Origin: Ectocarpus siliculosus | Lineage: Eukaryota > Sar > Phaeophyceae > Ectocarpales > Ectocarpaceae | DNA: 64,000 bases | NCBI GenBank assembly: GCA_000310025.1 | Contig: FN649749.1 | Location: forward strand, 413,026-477,025 | Reading direction: 5' to 3' | Shown here: positions 44,101 through 55,199 of the stretch, in pieces | Layout of the letters: the number at the start of each line of letters is the position of its first letter | Position numbering within the stretch: the first letter of the stretch is position 1 | The notes under the pieces: model-generated | What the model was told of the DNA's origin: nothing | Seen by the model: the letters and a program-made list of their open reading frames with translations, nothing else | Database searches by the model: none | Position numbers and translations under genes: made by a program

Positions 44101-46271
44101 ACTTGCCGGCGAAGACAAAGCCAGCGCCATGGCTGGGTAACCAGGGATGGAAAGACTTACTCTTCCTTGCCGGGATAAACGAGGTTTACTCTGTGTTAGT
44201 GGAGCACTTCGAAAAAGAAACGACCGAGTGGCGAGCATGGCAAAACTTGGAAGCACCGGAGGACGTCAACTTCCCTGGAGGTTTCGCCGAGACACTGAAC
44301 CCTCTTCAAAAGCTCTGTGTTACGCGCTGCTTCCGCCCGGATCGCGTGTACAACGCCGTAAAGATTATGGTGATGGACACGATGGGCGACAAGTATGTGC
44401 AACCGCCTGTGCTGGACTATGCGAGAATCTTAGCCCAATCAAGCCCTGTGATGCCGATGGTCTTTGTTTTGTCTCCGGGTGCTGACCCTCAGTCCGACAT
44501 CCAGAGCCTGGGTGAGCAGCGAGGTTTCACCGGGAACAAGTTCAAGTTCATATCGTTAGGCCAAGGCCAGGGCCCGCTTGCAGAGCAAATGATGGAACAA
44601 GGGTATCAGAAAGGGCACTGGGTTCTTCTCCAAAATTGTCATTTGCTGGCATCTTGGCTGAAGAAGCTGGAGAAGACGTTGCAGCTCATGAAATCTCCCC
44701 ACAAAGACTTCCGGCTGTGGTTGACTACGGAGCCAACCGACAAGTTTCCCCTAGGTATTTTGCAGCGTTCTTTAAAGGTAGTGACGGAGCCGCCCGATGG
44801 TCTAAAGCTCAATATGCGCTCGACCTACAGCAAGATTGACGAGGCCACCCTTGAAGAGTGCCCGCACTGGGCGTTCCGCCCGTGCCTCTACGTTCTCGCG
44901 TTCCTTCATGCTGTGGTGCTGGAGAGGAGAAAGTACGGCAAGATAGGCTGGAACGTGATGTACGACTTCAACGAATCTGACTTGATGATCAGCCGGCGCC
45001 TTCTTTCGCTATATCTGACGAAGGCATTTGAAAGCGGTGATGAGCTCCTTCCATGGGGCTCCCTGAAGTACCTCATCGGAGATGCCATGTACGGAGGACG
45101 TGTATCCGACGACATGGATCGGCGAGTGTTGTCAACCTACTTACAGGAGTACATGGGAGACTTTTTGTTCGATGATTGCCAGAAGTTCTTCTTCTCCCGT
45201 GCGGGTTTCGACTATGAACTTCCGGAGCTTGGCGACCTTAACAACTACGTCGACATGATCGAGACCTTGCCCTTGATGAACTCTCCGGCCGTGTTTGGGC
45301 TGCACCCTAACGCGGAAATTGGGTACTACACAAACGCCACAAAGGACATGTGGAGAAACCTCATTAGCTTACAGCCGCGGAAGGCTGGCGGTGATGGTGG
45401 CATGTCCAGGGAGGACTATATTACCTCCATTGCAAAGGATATCGAGAGCAAGGTTCCTATTGAGAGTATGGACGTTGGGAGCTACGATCTCATGAACGTA
45501 AAGAGGGAGCTTTCGGGACGAAGCGGGGGCCAGGCTCCAACCCCGTGCCAAGTGGTGCTGTTACAAGAGCTAGAACGCTGGAACAACCTTGTTATGAGGA
45601 TGGCCACATCCCTCCAAGACCTGCGAAGGGCTCTGACGGGCGAGATCGGAATGAGTGACGAGTTGGATAACCTGGGGGATTCACTGTTCAACGGATTTTT
45701 ACCCAGCACTTGGCGCAAGCTCTGCCCAAACACCCAGAAGCCGTTGGGAAGCTGGATGATGCACTTTTCGGCAAGATATAAGCAGTACGATATTTGGCTG
45801 TCAGAGGGAGAACCTGCGGTTATGTGGCTATCCGGGCTGCACATCCCTGAGAGTTACCTGACGGCCTTGGTTCAAACGACGTGTCGCCTCAAGCGATGGC
45901 CGTTGGACAAGTCAACGTTGTATACTCAGGTTACCCGCTTCACAGATAGTAGCGAAGCCGAACCTGTAGAATCAGGATGCTATTTGTCTGGTCTGTATCT
46001 CGAGGGAGCAGCATGGGATATGGAGGAGTCGTGCCTTGTTCGACAAGAACCGAAAGTTCTCGTAACCGAGCTCCCTATTCTGCAAGTCATTCCGATAGAA
46101 GCGTCCAAATTGAAGATTCAGAATACGTTTAGAACCCCGGTTTATGTTACCCAGGAGCGAAGGAATGCTATGGGAGTTGGGCTAGTATTTGAAGCAGACT
46201 TGCAAATGTTTGAGCACCCTAGTCACTGCGTGTTGCAAGGAGTTGCATTGTGTTTGAACACAGATACGTGA
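26131..46271 (+). CDS. DNAH10: Axonemal dynein heavy chain, inner-arm I1/f (DNAH10/DHC1) type
   Basis: 22 exons in phase give about 4693 residues: 26131-27330, 27744-27856, 28040-28223, 28427-28651, 28879-29004, 29501-29887, 30170-30574, 30860-31167, 31444-31609, 32549-32869, 33042-33485, 33756-34169, 34346-34717, 34851-35174, 35358-35531, 35819-36037, 36303-36599, 36874-37392, 37557-37916, 38255-38608, 38942-42166, 42327-46271. It is the ATP-driven motor of the cilium. P-loops: AAA1 GPAGTGKT (about residue 2033), AAA2 GPTGGGKT (2325), AAA3 GESGTAKT (2664), AAA4 GVGGSGKKS (3016). The coiled-coil stalk and microtubule-binding domain span the last intron, and the C-terminal cap is complete. The tail ([29 protein letters not shown]) and AAA2 ([20 protein letters not shown]) are nearest DNAH10 by memory; a tree would settle the class. 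ATG 26131 is the first in frame. Intron 15 has a GC donor. Confidence 0.93.
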
Positions 46272-47214
46272 TGTTAACATTAGTAGGGAGTTCATGTTTT
46301 TTTTGGCTGAACGAAGTATCTACTATGGGGAGATCGGGGTGGATTTGATGAATCAATGTGGTCCCAGTTTGTTTTTCCCGAGAGTCCGGTTAGTTTTCGA
46401 GAAAACAACACAGTGATCTCATTCGATTTTAGAAAAAAACAAAATAATGGGAGGAACTTTTGCATGAGCCTATGAAAAAGGCGGGGAAAGCTCTACATAC
46501 GTATAAGCCTAGCAACGCACCCTTGGCTACCGCCTCGAAGGCAGTACTCTCCATGTTTTAACACTGCTGCGAACTCGATGCATGCAGAAGGCTTGTTAGC
46601 TATTAGATGGTGGCGGACAACTCCCGAACTCGCTTAAGACGACCCTGAAGAACCAAAATCTTCGGAGAAACATAGTTACCCACCAATATTCTCCCAGAGT
46701 TCAAATAATAGCAGTTTTTTGGCAGACCCATCACGATATGAAACCCCCGAGACATAATAAAGTTGGCTTACCAAAACTCAGCCCTTCCCTTACCCGTTTT
46801 ACCCCTTTCTTGCTCAATGAACCGCGAAACAAAGTTGGCAGGAACCGTGTGGGGTATAGATAGAGAGCATCGATAAAAAGCCTCAAGAAATAGCTTGGAC
46901 ATTAGCATCGAGGATATGTATATATTTTGCCACGGTTTCACGCTCAAAATGACAGTTTTTTACCCCGAACACGCCTGAACTTCTCCGAAGCATAACATTT
47001 AGTTGTTACCGGCGCTATTTTTATTCTGTTGATACTTTTCTCGTAGATTTCATACCACCACCACTGCCCGTTCTCTCGTGCTTCTGGTCCTCGAGTGTAT
47101 CAAGGCCAACTATGTGTGTGGTTGTGTGTGCGGTGTTATGCTGTGTTGCGGCACGTAAGTGTTACTGCTTCTTGATTCACATCGCCCGCGCAAGCGGCTG
47201 CCAATATGTGAGAA
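46272..47214. other. Dynein 3' flank, no gene seen
   Basis: This should contain the dynein 3' UTR. It has no long frame and no clear repeat, apart from a short GT-rich tract near 47110-47140. Transposon-derived sequence begins just after it. Confidence 0.5.
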
Positions 47215-47860
47215 CGTGGGCACCTGATCGACCATACTCAAGAAAAAACGACAGCGAGCGGTATCATGCCGGACTACAATAATGCCACCACGCCCGTTCG
47301 TTAGTCAGCGCAAGCGTTCAACCTCCCATGCAAGGCGAAGAATGCCCACATTCGACAGTGAGAGACACGCGAAGCTACAAATGACAACAACACGCAGTGA
47401 CGGGCGACCATCTATTGGCTAAGGCCGCACGCTCGCAAAAAGAAAAGGGTACGCAGCGGATGGACGACCGATACGCCGGAAACAATGTGAAATGGGAGCA
47501 CGCAGGGAAAACCGTGATAAACAACAACCCCCGAAGCAACGCTGGAAACCGTTACAAGGCGCTTCCAGGGTTGCATTAAAATATGCATAATTTTTTGTTA
47601 CAACGATCGGCATGATCGTTGAACAAGTCAATGTCACGAAATTCAAAACGTACGCAACCCGCGCAGAAATACCACCAACAACACGATGTCATCAGGAGAC
47701 CTCCACACAGTACAATCACATGCGACCATCGGACTAGCCAAGGTACCCCCAACACTAGGCAACGCGGTCGACAGTGATCTATCTACCTGCACATGCAAGA
47801 GTCAGGCACGCCACAGCCGAATCAGTGCGCGGCATGTTGACTCAATACCTGCCGGAGTCT
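47215..47860 (-). mobile_element. LTR-like repeat B, truncated copy
   Basis: It matches the 5' two thirds of the repeat at 50133-51238 (same strand) and at 63060-63987 (opposite strand). Shared stretches encode the same CNGFQRC-like peptide in all three. The 3' third is absent. Confidence 0.7.
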
Positions 47861-48179
47861 GTATTTGCGATGCTTCCAGGCAACCACATACGCGCGGACC
47901 CACGAAGACTTCCGCACTTCATGCATATGGCTACATATCCGGAACATTCGAGCAGATCTTCAACACTGCTGTGCATCCGCTCCCCGCTGGTTTCAAATTC
48001 TACACCAACGGCGGAGGAACACAGCACAAGGCGTGACTCCGTGACACACGCGACCCTGGTACAGCAATATCACTGAACGATCGGCACCGCGGCGGGTAGG
48101 TGTGATCCTGTGAATGTGCGAGACGTATCAATGGTACTCTGGTTTTTTCAGCGGGTTTGAACCACGATCATTGGCTATT

Positions 48180-48740
48180 GTATTCCTCCATTGCCTCTAC
48201 AACTCCCGGGGATGGGGAGAGGTGTCTCCTGCGAAAATTTGGGCACAAATGCCAATGAAGCACGACCATCTGTTGTAAGGGCACACGCCCAACCGGTGTG
48301 ACGAAGATTGCCATATTTGTTTTCTTCCTCAAGGCCAGCAAATCGTCCTCAATAGAGCCGTTCTCCTTAAAAACGAGGGTATTAGTTGGCCCCCCGGAAG
48401 TTAGGCGGATTTCAAACTTGGGCCCCTGCATCGCGTTGGAACGGCCCGATATGTAGAACCTTTTTTCCCTCCTGGAATGAAAGAAAAAAAGTCGCGCTTG
48501 GCGCTCTGCGGCTCATTGAAAATCAATTGGGCTTCTATTGTAATCCTCGGTAACGAGAAACCCGTACCCAACTCTTTGGGTGGTGATGGCATATTCATTT
48601 CATCACCGGAATGGTTTGGCTGGAAAAGAAGACTCCAAATATCGTGGTGTATGCACAAGAGACCTCCTCCGGAACGCCAGATCTGGCAGCTTCCCCCGCC
48701 GGTGCAGACACATCTCCGTACGCACACTCGGCAAGGCATC
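48180..48740 (-). repeat. Dispersed repeat R2, copy 2
   Basis: It is the partner of 12930-13440. Here the coding-like stretch begins GPKFEIRLTSGG and reaches VTPVGRVPLQQ before drifting out of frame relative to copy 1. The CCTTTTTTCCCTCCTGGAATG block is shared. Confidence 0.55.
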
Positions 48741-48819
48741 AAAGAGGTCTCAGAGTCCGTTCCTAGACGTGTACACCCGACATAGTTGCCTCGCCCGTTT
48801 GAACGCTCGAATTTTTTTT

Positions 48820-49093
48820 ATGGACAAACAAACAGCTCACAGCTGCCCTGTCAACCTGAACTCGTAAGAGTTACAGACTAGAGAGCCATATGACCTCCGT
48901 TGACCCCCATAGGGCCGCCTCCCCCGGGTGTGAAGGGGAGACTAGGCCCTAAGCTCCCATAGAGGGGGGTCGAAGGGAAGACAAGAGGAGTATGTTATGT
49001 CCAGCAGTCAATAGAGGCCCTCCTGATGGAACAACAAGGGGGTACCATCATCATCAAGTACCAGGTTCGAGCCCCAAGCAGAGCTCAGTCCAC
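48820..49093 (+). repeat. Repeat A, copy 1 (near full length)
   Basis: Order of landmarks: ATGGACAAACAAACAGCTCACAGCTGCC, GAGAGCCATATG, a CGCCTCCCCCGGGTGTGAAGGGG palindromic part, GTTATGTCCAG, GGGGGTACCATCA, then GGTTCGAGCCCC and CAGTCCAC. The GGTTCGAGCCCC segment fits a Pol III B box. Confidence 0.75.
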
Positions 49094-49597
49094 TTGTGCT
49101 CACGGAAATATTCCAAGCTGAAATTCATGAGAACCGCTTGCCCATCGCCATGGCACTCCTCACGAAATTCCAACTAGGCAGCTGTTCCCCGCCTCGGAAC
49201 CATGCAGAGCCAACGTGGCTCCGCATTTGTGTCAACAAAGTAGCTAATGCACCTCCGAAGTCCGCGAACCCTGTCGTCTCCATCTGCTGTTTTTGTGATG
49301 TTGCAGTGTGGGCGTGTGTGTTCCCCGCCGACGCCATGGGTCATAACCCGCTTCTTGTAATAGTGGGCTGCCTCGTTAGTCGTCAAATTCTGTGATGGAA
49401 GCTTTTCACCAATGTAGCTAGGTCCTGCAATCCAGGGGAATCTTTCTTCCTGCCGTACGCCAACGGGAAAGGTGTCTTTCTTTCCGATAAGCTCACTCTG
49501 ACGGTGGTGAAACTTGCGCGTTTCCGGCACTCCCGCTCTCTATTTCAGCTTCGGACACGTTCGTTTCGGACGGGTTTCAACGCGTCCATTGCAATCG

Positions 49598-49668
49598 GTC
49601 GCCCCGGTGGTCTAGGTGGTATCCTCGAAACCTTCTAGAGGTCAGGTCAGGGGTTCGAATCAGGCGGT
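49598..49668 (+). mobile_element. tRNA-like segment, probable SINE head
   Basis: A 71-base stretch has a tRNA-like A box (TGGTCTAGGTGG) and B box (GGTTCGAAT). GTCGCC at its 5' end can pair with GGCGGT at its 3' end. The T stem does not pair, so it is not a sound tRNA gene. A second, truncated copy starts at about 62986. Confidence 0.5.
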
Positions 49669-49701
49669 AGCGAGCTTTTCTTGCAAAGGGAGTTTTTCTC
49701 T

Positions 49702-49908
49702 CGCTTCCGCTCCTGGTCTAGTGGATAGCGCTCGTTCGTGTGTACACAGAGGGAAGAGAGTGCTGAACTCTTCTCGCATTAAAAATCGAAGGTGAAGTAC
49801 CGCAGGAGGGGAGGGTAGAGAAGGGCTCTTCTGTGTGACCACGGGTTGGTGTAAACGGCACTAGTGCTATGAGCGCTGATTTGAAGTGAAGACAAAAAAA
49901 AAAAAAAC
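49702..49908 (+). mobile_element. Possible second tRNA-like SINE with A tail
   Basis: TCCTGGTCTAGTGGATAGCGC resembles a tRNA D arm (A box). About 180 bases later comes a run of about 13 A at 49894-49907, as in tRNA-derived SINEs. No B box is evident, so only the A box and tail support the call. Confidence 0.35.
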
Positions 49909-50132
49909 TACCTAGACTGGATATGCGGAGTTGGAGCCCGATGATGTGTGGAGTGGTGACTGCCCCTCTTGCAACGTTTGCGTCGGTAGACCTAACACCA
50001 TAAGGTGCCGCGAATACGGTGTCGGATGTTTCAGCCCATGCAAATGCTTGGTCGCTGCTCGGCGTGAATTCTCTGGACTCCAACGCCTCGGTTGTGATTC
50101 CGGTAAGGGTTGTGATTCCGGTGATCTCGGGC

Positions 50133-51238
50133 TGCAGACACGCCTGAAATTAGGCTGGGCCCAGAACCCGAATTCTCCTCCCGTGGCCTTGCGGGGATGG
50201 TCGATTCACCTTCTTGGTGACGGCAAACAGAGTGTATTATTTCAGAGGAGTCTCTCTCTCTTTCTCTCCATGTATCTCTCTCTCTCTCCTGCCAACCTGC
50301 CAACCAGACAGATAGAAACCCTAATCTACCAAATATTTGACATACAGATATCCAAAGACCTGCTGCCCACCGTGAAAAGTGTTACCCAGGTGCGCAGCGT
50401 TCACAATTGCCCCAAAGCTGATAACTACCGGAGTAAACAATAATGAGCATGATGTCAGATAGGCACCTGTTTATACTCAAGAAAAACGATAACCGTGTTC
50501 GTGAATGACAAACACCCAGACACGGCCATATCAGGCCGGACTAATGCCACTCCACTTCGTTAGTCAACGCAAGCGTTCAACCTCCCATACAACGCGTAGA
50601 ATGCCCGCAATCAACAGTGAAAGGCACGCGACGCTACAAATGACTACAACACGCAAGTGGCACACGACCACACTAACCTGGCTAAGGCCGCACGTTCGTA
50701 AAAGAAAAAAACTTACTCATTTGACGGACGACCAACACACCGCAAACAACGTGAAATGGGCATGTTTTCCACACGCAGGGAAAACGACGAAGAAAGCAAC
50801 AAACCCCAGGCAACGCTAATCCCCAAGCAACGCTGAAAACCATTACAAGGCGCTTCCAGGGTGGCGTTGAAATACCTCGGAAGACAAACATACACGTGGC
50901 GACGACCTACACGATCATCGAACAAGCCAACGTCATGAAAAGTAACACGTACGCAACCTGCGAAGAAATGCCGCCAACACGATGTCAGACGGCGTCCTCC
51001 ATGCAGTTCAACCACATGCAACCATCGGACCAGCCAAGGTGCCCTATACTCCTACCAATACATGCTAGAGTCAGGCATGCCATAACCAAATCACTGCTCG
51101 GCATGCTGAACAATGCAAAATGAAGTAGTCAGCGAAGAAATGCAATCAATACTCGACGAGATAGCCCTCACTCAACTAAAACAAATGAAGCACAAATGCG
51201 AAGGAAGTCAGCGAAGGAATGCCACCAATACGCAAACA
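50133..51238 (-). mobile_element. LTR-like repeat B, full copy (probable 3' LTR)
   Basis: It lies directly downstream, on the same strand, of an integrase C-terminus and chromodomain that end at 51264. That is the expected position of a 3' LTR. The proposed ends are TG (51238) and CA (50133). A CT/GA microsatellite and a hairpin (CCCGTGGCCTTGCGGG) lie near the 3' end. The 5' end is uncertain by tens of bases because of a tandem duplication there (GAGTTGAGCGAGGGC and TAGTTGAGTGAGGGC). Confidence 0.6.
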
Positions 51239-51263
51239 CGGCGGCCCTCGCTCAACTCATAAG

Positions 51264-52062
51264 TTACAAGACAATGCCGTATTGTTGCTTCAACTGAGCC
51301 CGAACATGTTTCGGTAGACCCGGCCGCCGCAGCTCGGATTTGACAAACTGCGGTGCGGCACCAAAGGCATTTGACAGCGTTTCCCAGGTGTTCTCTTCCT
51401 TATCGAAACCGACCCATTTCACCTCCATCAAAGCCAAGGCCGTCTTTCGCCACCGAGATGTCCACGGTCGCCTCCATCTCGTACTCCAGCTGCGTGAAAG
51501 CATGCTGAAAAACCTCCTTCAACTCGGGCATGATTTCGAGAGCGGCATCGGCGTAAAACCGCAAGCGTGCGACGTGGACATCCCAATTTTTACCCGACAC
51601 GATGTCCTGGACTCCGTACACATGCGGCCTCTGGGCGGCGACAATCCTCCACGGCCCCGCCCAGGTCAAGAGAAGTTTCGCTGTCGACGTACGTCGGCGA
51701 ACGTGTACCACCAGCACGTAGTCCCCCACCACGAATTCAGGTGGACTCCCAACACGCGCAGACGCTCGGTGCTTATTCCGACACGCCTGCACCTTTTGTC
51801 GAGAATTTCCTTGCGCAATTGACGTTGGGCCTCGACGAGATGCTGCACCTTCAGCCACAAAACCTTTTCGTCCAGGATGTCCACCTTCCATTCGGCGCCT
51901 GCGGACGACGCCAAAGTTGAAAACTCCTATGGCCCCGTTGCCACCGAAACCACCGCCACTGTAATTGACGGAAGGGCCTCTCGAAAAGCAGCGAGCGGGT
52001 TTCGTGATCTGTGCATACGCCGCTTGTGCTACGCGAGATCTGTGGACGCAGTGCCTTATCAA
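51264..52062 (-). pseudogene. Ty3/gypsy-like integrase C-terminus plus chromodomain, frameshifted
   Basis: Reading the minus strand, the first frame has the integrase tail with its SH3-like fold (FVVGDYVLVVHVRR, then WAGPWRIVAAQRPHVYGVQD). A second frame (51264-51503) gives a chromodomain, VKWVGFDKEENTWETL, before the stop. A frameshift between them, near 51420-51480, and another near 51790, break the coding sequence. Chromodomain-tailed integrases mark the chromovirus branch of Ty3/gypsy elements. The catalytic core is absent upstream, where the repeat at 52121 begins. Confidence 0.8.
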
Positions 52063-52120
52063 ATTTGGTGTGGTCGTCCATCACTCACGTGGTGTTGTGC
52101 TTTGTAGCGTCGCGCTGTGG

Positions 52121-52382
52121 ACGCAGCGCACCTGGGTAGCAGTAGTTCACGGTGGGAAGCTGCCGATGGATATGTATGCATGTCAAATATATGGTAGATT
52201 GGGGTTTCTATCTGCCTGGTTGGCATGTTGGCAGGAGAGAGATAGATGGAGAGAGAGAGACGAGACTCGTGTGAAATAATACACTGTGTTACCATCACCA
52301 AGGAGGTGAATTGACCAGCCCCCCGAGGCCACGGGGGGAGGATACTGGTCCTAGGCCCTGCCTGACTTCAGGCGTGTCTACA
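52121..52382 (+). mobile_element. LTR-like repeat B, 3' part
   Basis: It runs from GTGGACGCAGCGCACCTGGG to the GGCGTGTCTACA end, matching the 3' third of the copy at 63060-63987 almost base for base. It has the GA microsatellite at 52233-52262 and the CCCCCCGAGGCCACGGGGGG hairpin. Confidence 0.7.
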
Positions 52383-52387
52383 GCGCG

Positions 52388-52850
52388 CCTTTCACTGATG
52401 AATGCGGGTATTCTACGCTTTGCGTGGGCGGTTAAATGAACACTTTCGCTGACTAACGAACTGGAGTGGCGTTAGTCGGGCATGATATCCCGTATGGTGT
52501 TTCTCATTGTTTTTCTTGAGAATAACCAGGTGCCTACTCTCTGAGATCAAGCTGATTATTGCCTAATCCGGTAGTAATCAGCTTTGGGGGAATTGTGGAC
52601 GCAGGGCACCTGGCTAGTAGTACATAGTTCACGGTGGGAAGCCGCCGTTGGACATCTGCATGTCTACGATATAGTTAGATTGGGGTATCTACAATCTACC
52701 TGGTTGTCATGTTGGCAGGAGAGACAGAAATAGAGAGAGAAAGACTCGTGTGATATAATATACTCTGTCTACCATCACCAAGGAGGTGAATCGACCAGCC
52801 CGCGGAGGCCACGGGGAGAGGATTCTGGTCCTAGACCCTGCCTGATTTGA
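52388..52850 (+). mobile_element. LTR-like repeat B, 3' half
   Basis: It follows the previous copy head to tail. It starts in the TTTCACTGATGAATGCGGG segment and loses its last bases at about 52850, where retrotransposon coding sequence begins. It is more diverged than the neighbouring copy. Confidence 0.65.
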
Positions 52851-52859
52851 GCGGCATCT

Positions 52860-53660
52860 TCACCGCTTCGCGTGTTTCCTGAGCAGCAATTGGTCGGTGC
52901 CAAGAGCCGGGCGAAGCGTGTGGCCGACAATCGCGCGATCACTGAGGATGCGTGGAATCCCGCGCTGTCGGAGCGTGGACTATCGCGCAATACGTTGTTG
53001 CCCGATCTGTTGCGTTGTCTCACTCTCGCCCAGGTTGCAGCGTGCTCATGTTTCCCTATGCGTCCGATGAGCATTGGGGGCTTTTTCTCTCCCAAGTACC
53101 CCGAGACCCGCTGGACCATGGTGTTCCTGTGGAGGATATGGCTCATGAGCCGATGGGGTTTCTGAGTGGCAAATTCGAGGGCACGCAGCATCAGTGGGCC
53201 GAGGTGGACCAGGAAGGATACGCGATCGTGGGTACGTAAAGCTGTTGGAGTATCTGCTTTGGAATGGCGTGCATGATCCGGCGTACATCTTCTTCCGGAG
53301 GCTTGCGTGTCTGCCGTAGTGAAAAACAACGGCTCACCGCCTCCACCAGTGGAAAGTTGTCTTGGGCCAGAATGATTACACCATCAGGCACATTTCAGGT
53401 GAGGGCAATTGCTGCGGGAACCTTCTGTCGCGATGAGTGTCTGTGCCGTCGACTTTTACGCTCCCAGCGAACCTGATGCCGCTATGCCGTCGAAGCAAAT
53501 CATACGTGATGCACAACAAGCGGCGCGGCGTGCCCTCGGCGTGCTTGCCGGACTGACCATGTCGTTCTCCACGGCGTTGGGGACGGCGTTTCTGGATGGT
53601 GAGGTAACGTGCCTCGGATTCCAGATCAAGCGGGGTGGTTTGTACGTGCGACTGATGGTC
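52860..53660 (+). pseudogene. Ty3/gypsy-like RNase H region, broken
   Basis: Frames in sequence read VADNRAITEDAWNP, then LMFPYASDEHWGLFLSQVP, KFEGTQHQWAEVDQEGYAI and, after stops, HQWKVVLGQNDYTIRHI. They end in the linker DFYAPSEPDAAMPSKQI. This is the RNase H domain and the tether to integrase. The first catalytic aspartate, expected in FP-D-ASD, is tyrosine here, and several stops and frameshifts follow. The element cannot be active. Confidence 0.8.
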
Positions 53661-53664
53661 TGTC

Positions 53665-53955
53665 CACACAAAAAAGCTTAGATTATGGACAAAACACTGT
53701 TATGGACCATTACACAGCTCACAGCTGCCCATCCAACCTGAACTAACTCTTACGAATTATGAAGGAGAGAGCCATATATCCTCAGTTGACCCCGTAGGGC
53801 AGCCTCCCCAGGATGTGAGGGGGGGAGGCTAGGCCCCTGAGCCCCCGATAGAGGGGGGTAGTAGGAGAGACAAGAGAAATCAACAGAGTCCCCCCGGATG
53901 GGAAAAGCACGTGGGTACCATCGACATCTCCAAGTATCATATCTGAACCGCAGAG
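53665..53955 (+). repeat. Repeat A, copy 2, inserted in a retrotransposon
   Basis: A near full-length unit lies between the RNase H linker (ending about 53660) and the integrase (resuming about 53960). Landmarks are ATGGACCATTACACAGCTCACAGC, GAGAGCCATAT, the CAGCCTCCCC...GGGGGGAGGC palindrome and GTGGGTACCATC. Confidence 0.7.
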
Positions 53956-53959
53956 ACAT

Positions 53960-54582
53960 TTCCACAGGCGTCGTGGCCCCGTCTCCACCTTGCAGCGGTT
54001 GTCCGAGCTGTTATATACTGGTTTCGGATGGAAGAGCACGTCATGAGCTTAGTACCTGGAATGGACTCCAAGGCGGGGAAAAGGGTGACTACTGCTTGGG
54101 GAGACCATCCACGGCAGCGGCCTGGCAAAGTTGTTCAGTTTGACTACCTCTGCGTGAGAGCGAGTGGCCCCCTGGCGTATGATGGCTTGGACGAGGAAGA
54201 AGGGTTGAAGGACATTTTGGTCATGATGGACGACATGTCAAACTGTGTTTGGCTGGAGCCCGAAGGGCATGCAAGGCCCGCCTGATTACACAGCAACTCC
54301 TCAAGTGGTGTAAGATCTTGGGTGCGCCGGAAGGTTGGGTGTGTGGCACCGCTTCCCGTTTCCATAACCACGTGATGGCTGCTCTTGGCTTAGACTGCAC
54401 TCGATGTTGACCAGAAAATTTCAGTCGCCAACTCTCCCTGCTCTATCGGTACGTGCGAGTCCATGATGCGTGATTCAGGAAGAGAGGTGGAATACTCGTG
54501 ACTGGATTGATCTGGTGCCAGCTTTACGATGGGCCTTAAGCATCGCTTTCCGCGAACGATACGGCTCGACTCATGTGGACAT
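53960..54582 (+). pseudogene. Ty3/gypsy-like integrase core, broken
   Basis: From about 54028 the frame reads GKVVQFDYLCV and LKDILVMMDDMSNCVWLEP, the start of the integrase catalytic core. After a frameshift it continues LLKWCKILGAPEGWV, and later WALSIAFRERYGSTHV, the usual core end. Stops and frameshifts interrupt it. Another repeat A copy cuts it off at 54582. Confidence 0.8.
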
Positions 54583-54802
54583 CAGAGCCATATACCCTCC
54601 GTTGAACCCGTAGGGCAGCCTCCCCGGGATGTAAGGGGGAAGACTAGGCCCGGCCCATCGAGGCGGGTTCAAGGGAAGACAAGAGACGAGAGTATGTTAT
54701 GTCCAGAGGTCAACTTATTCCCCCCAGATGGGACGACATCGGGGTAGCATCAACATCTCTAACTACCATGTCCGAGCCCCCAGCAGAGCCCTATCCACTA
54801 CG
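54582..54802 (+). repeat. Repeat A, copy 3
   Basis: It runs from AGAGCCATATACCCTCCGTT to CAGAGCCCTATCCAC, ending the integrase fragment abruptly. The left ATGGACAA part is missing. Confidence 0.7.
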
Positions 54803-55199
54803 CCCCAAAAGCGCATCGCTACTTCTTTGTAGAACACGATAAGCTTGACAAACTGGACTCTGACTTAAGCGCGAGCATGGAATGACAACTCGTCACGAAC
54901 GGTCAATTCTCCGAAGCAACAACAAGCAGAAGAAAACCTCACACAAACGTCAAGTACCAAAAGTAAGCTATGGAAAGGTGACCAGCAACGTTACGTACAT
55001 ACCAAAACGCCCTCATCATCGATGAAGAGACGCCCACGCTACGCTATGTCGTACATGTTTCGCCAGCCTAACAACATATTGAAGGCTCAGCGCTTACCCT
55101 CGTGTGGTTGATAGTGCACTCCATCGTTCGGAAAGATGCTTCTTTATATCATGCCGATTGATTTGAATGCCCATTGATTTTTTATTATGGTTGTCCTCA
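54803..55199. other. Repeat-derived, no gene seen
   Basis: The first part (AAAAGCGCATCGCTACTTCTTTGTAGAAC) matches 61160-61215. The rest shows no frame or repeat that I can name. Confidence 0.4.

Noticed and set aside
49598..49668. A functional tRNA gene
   Set aside because: The T stem does not pair and the anticodon arm is irregular; a nearly identical truncated copy elsewhere favours a SINE.
52115..52382. Repeat B end as a Helitron 3' terminus, because of the hairpin near the end
   Set aside because: The terminal bases are CTAC or CTAT rather than the CTRR expected, and position after a chromodomain integrase fits an LTR better.
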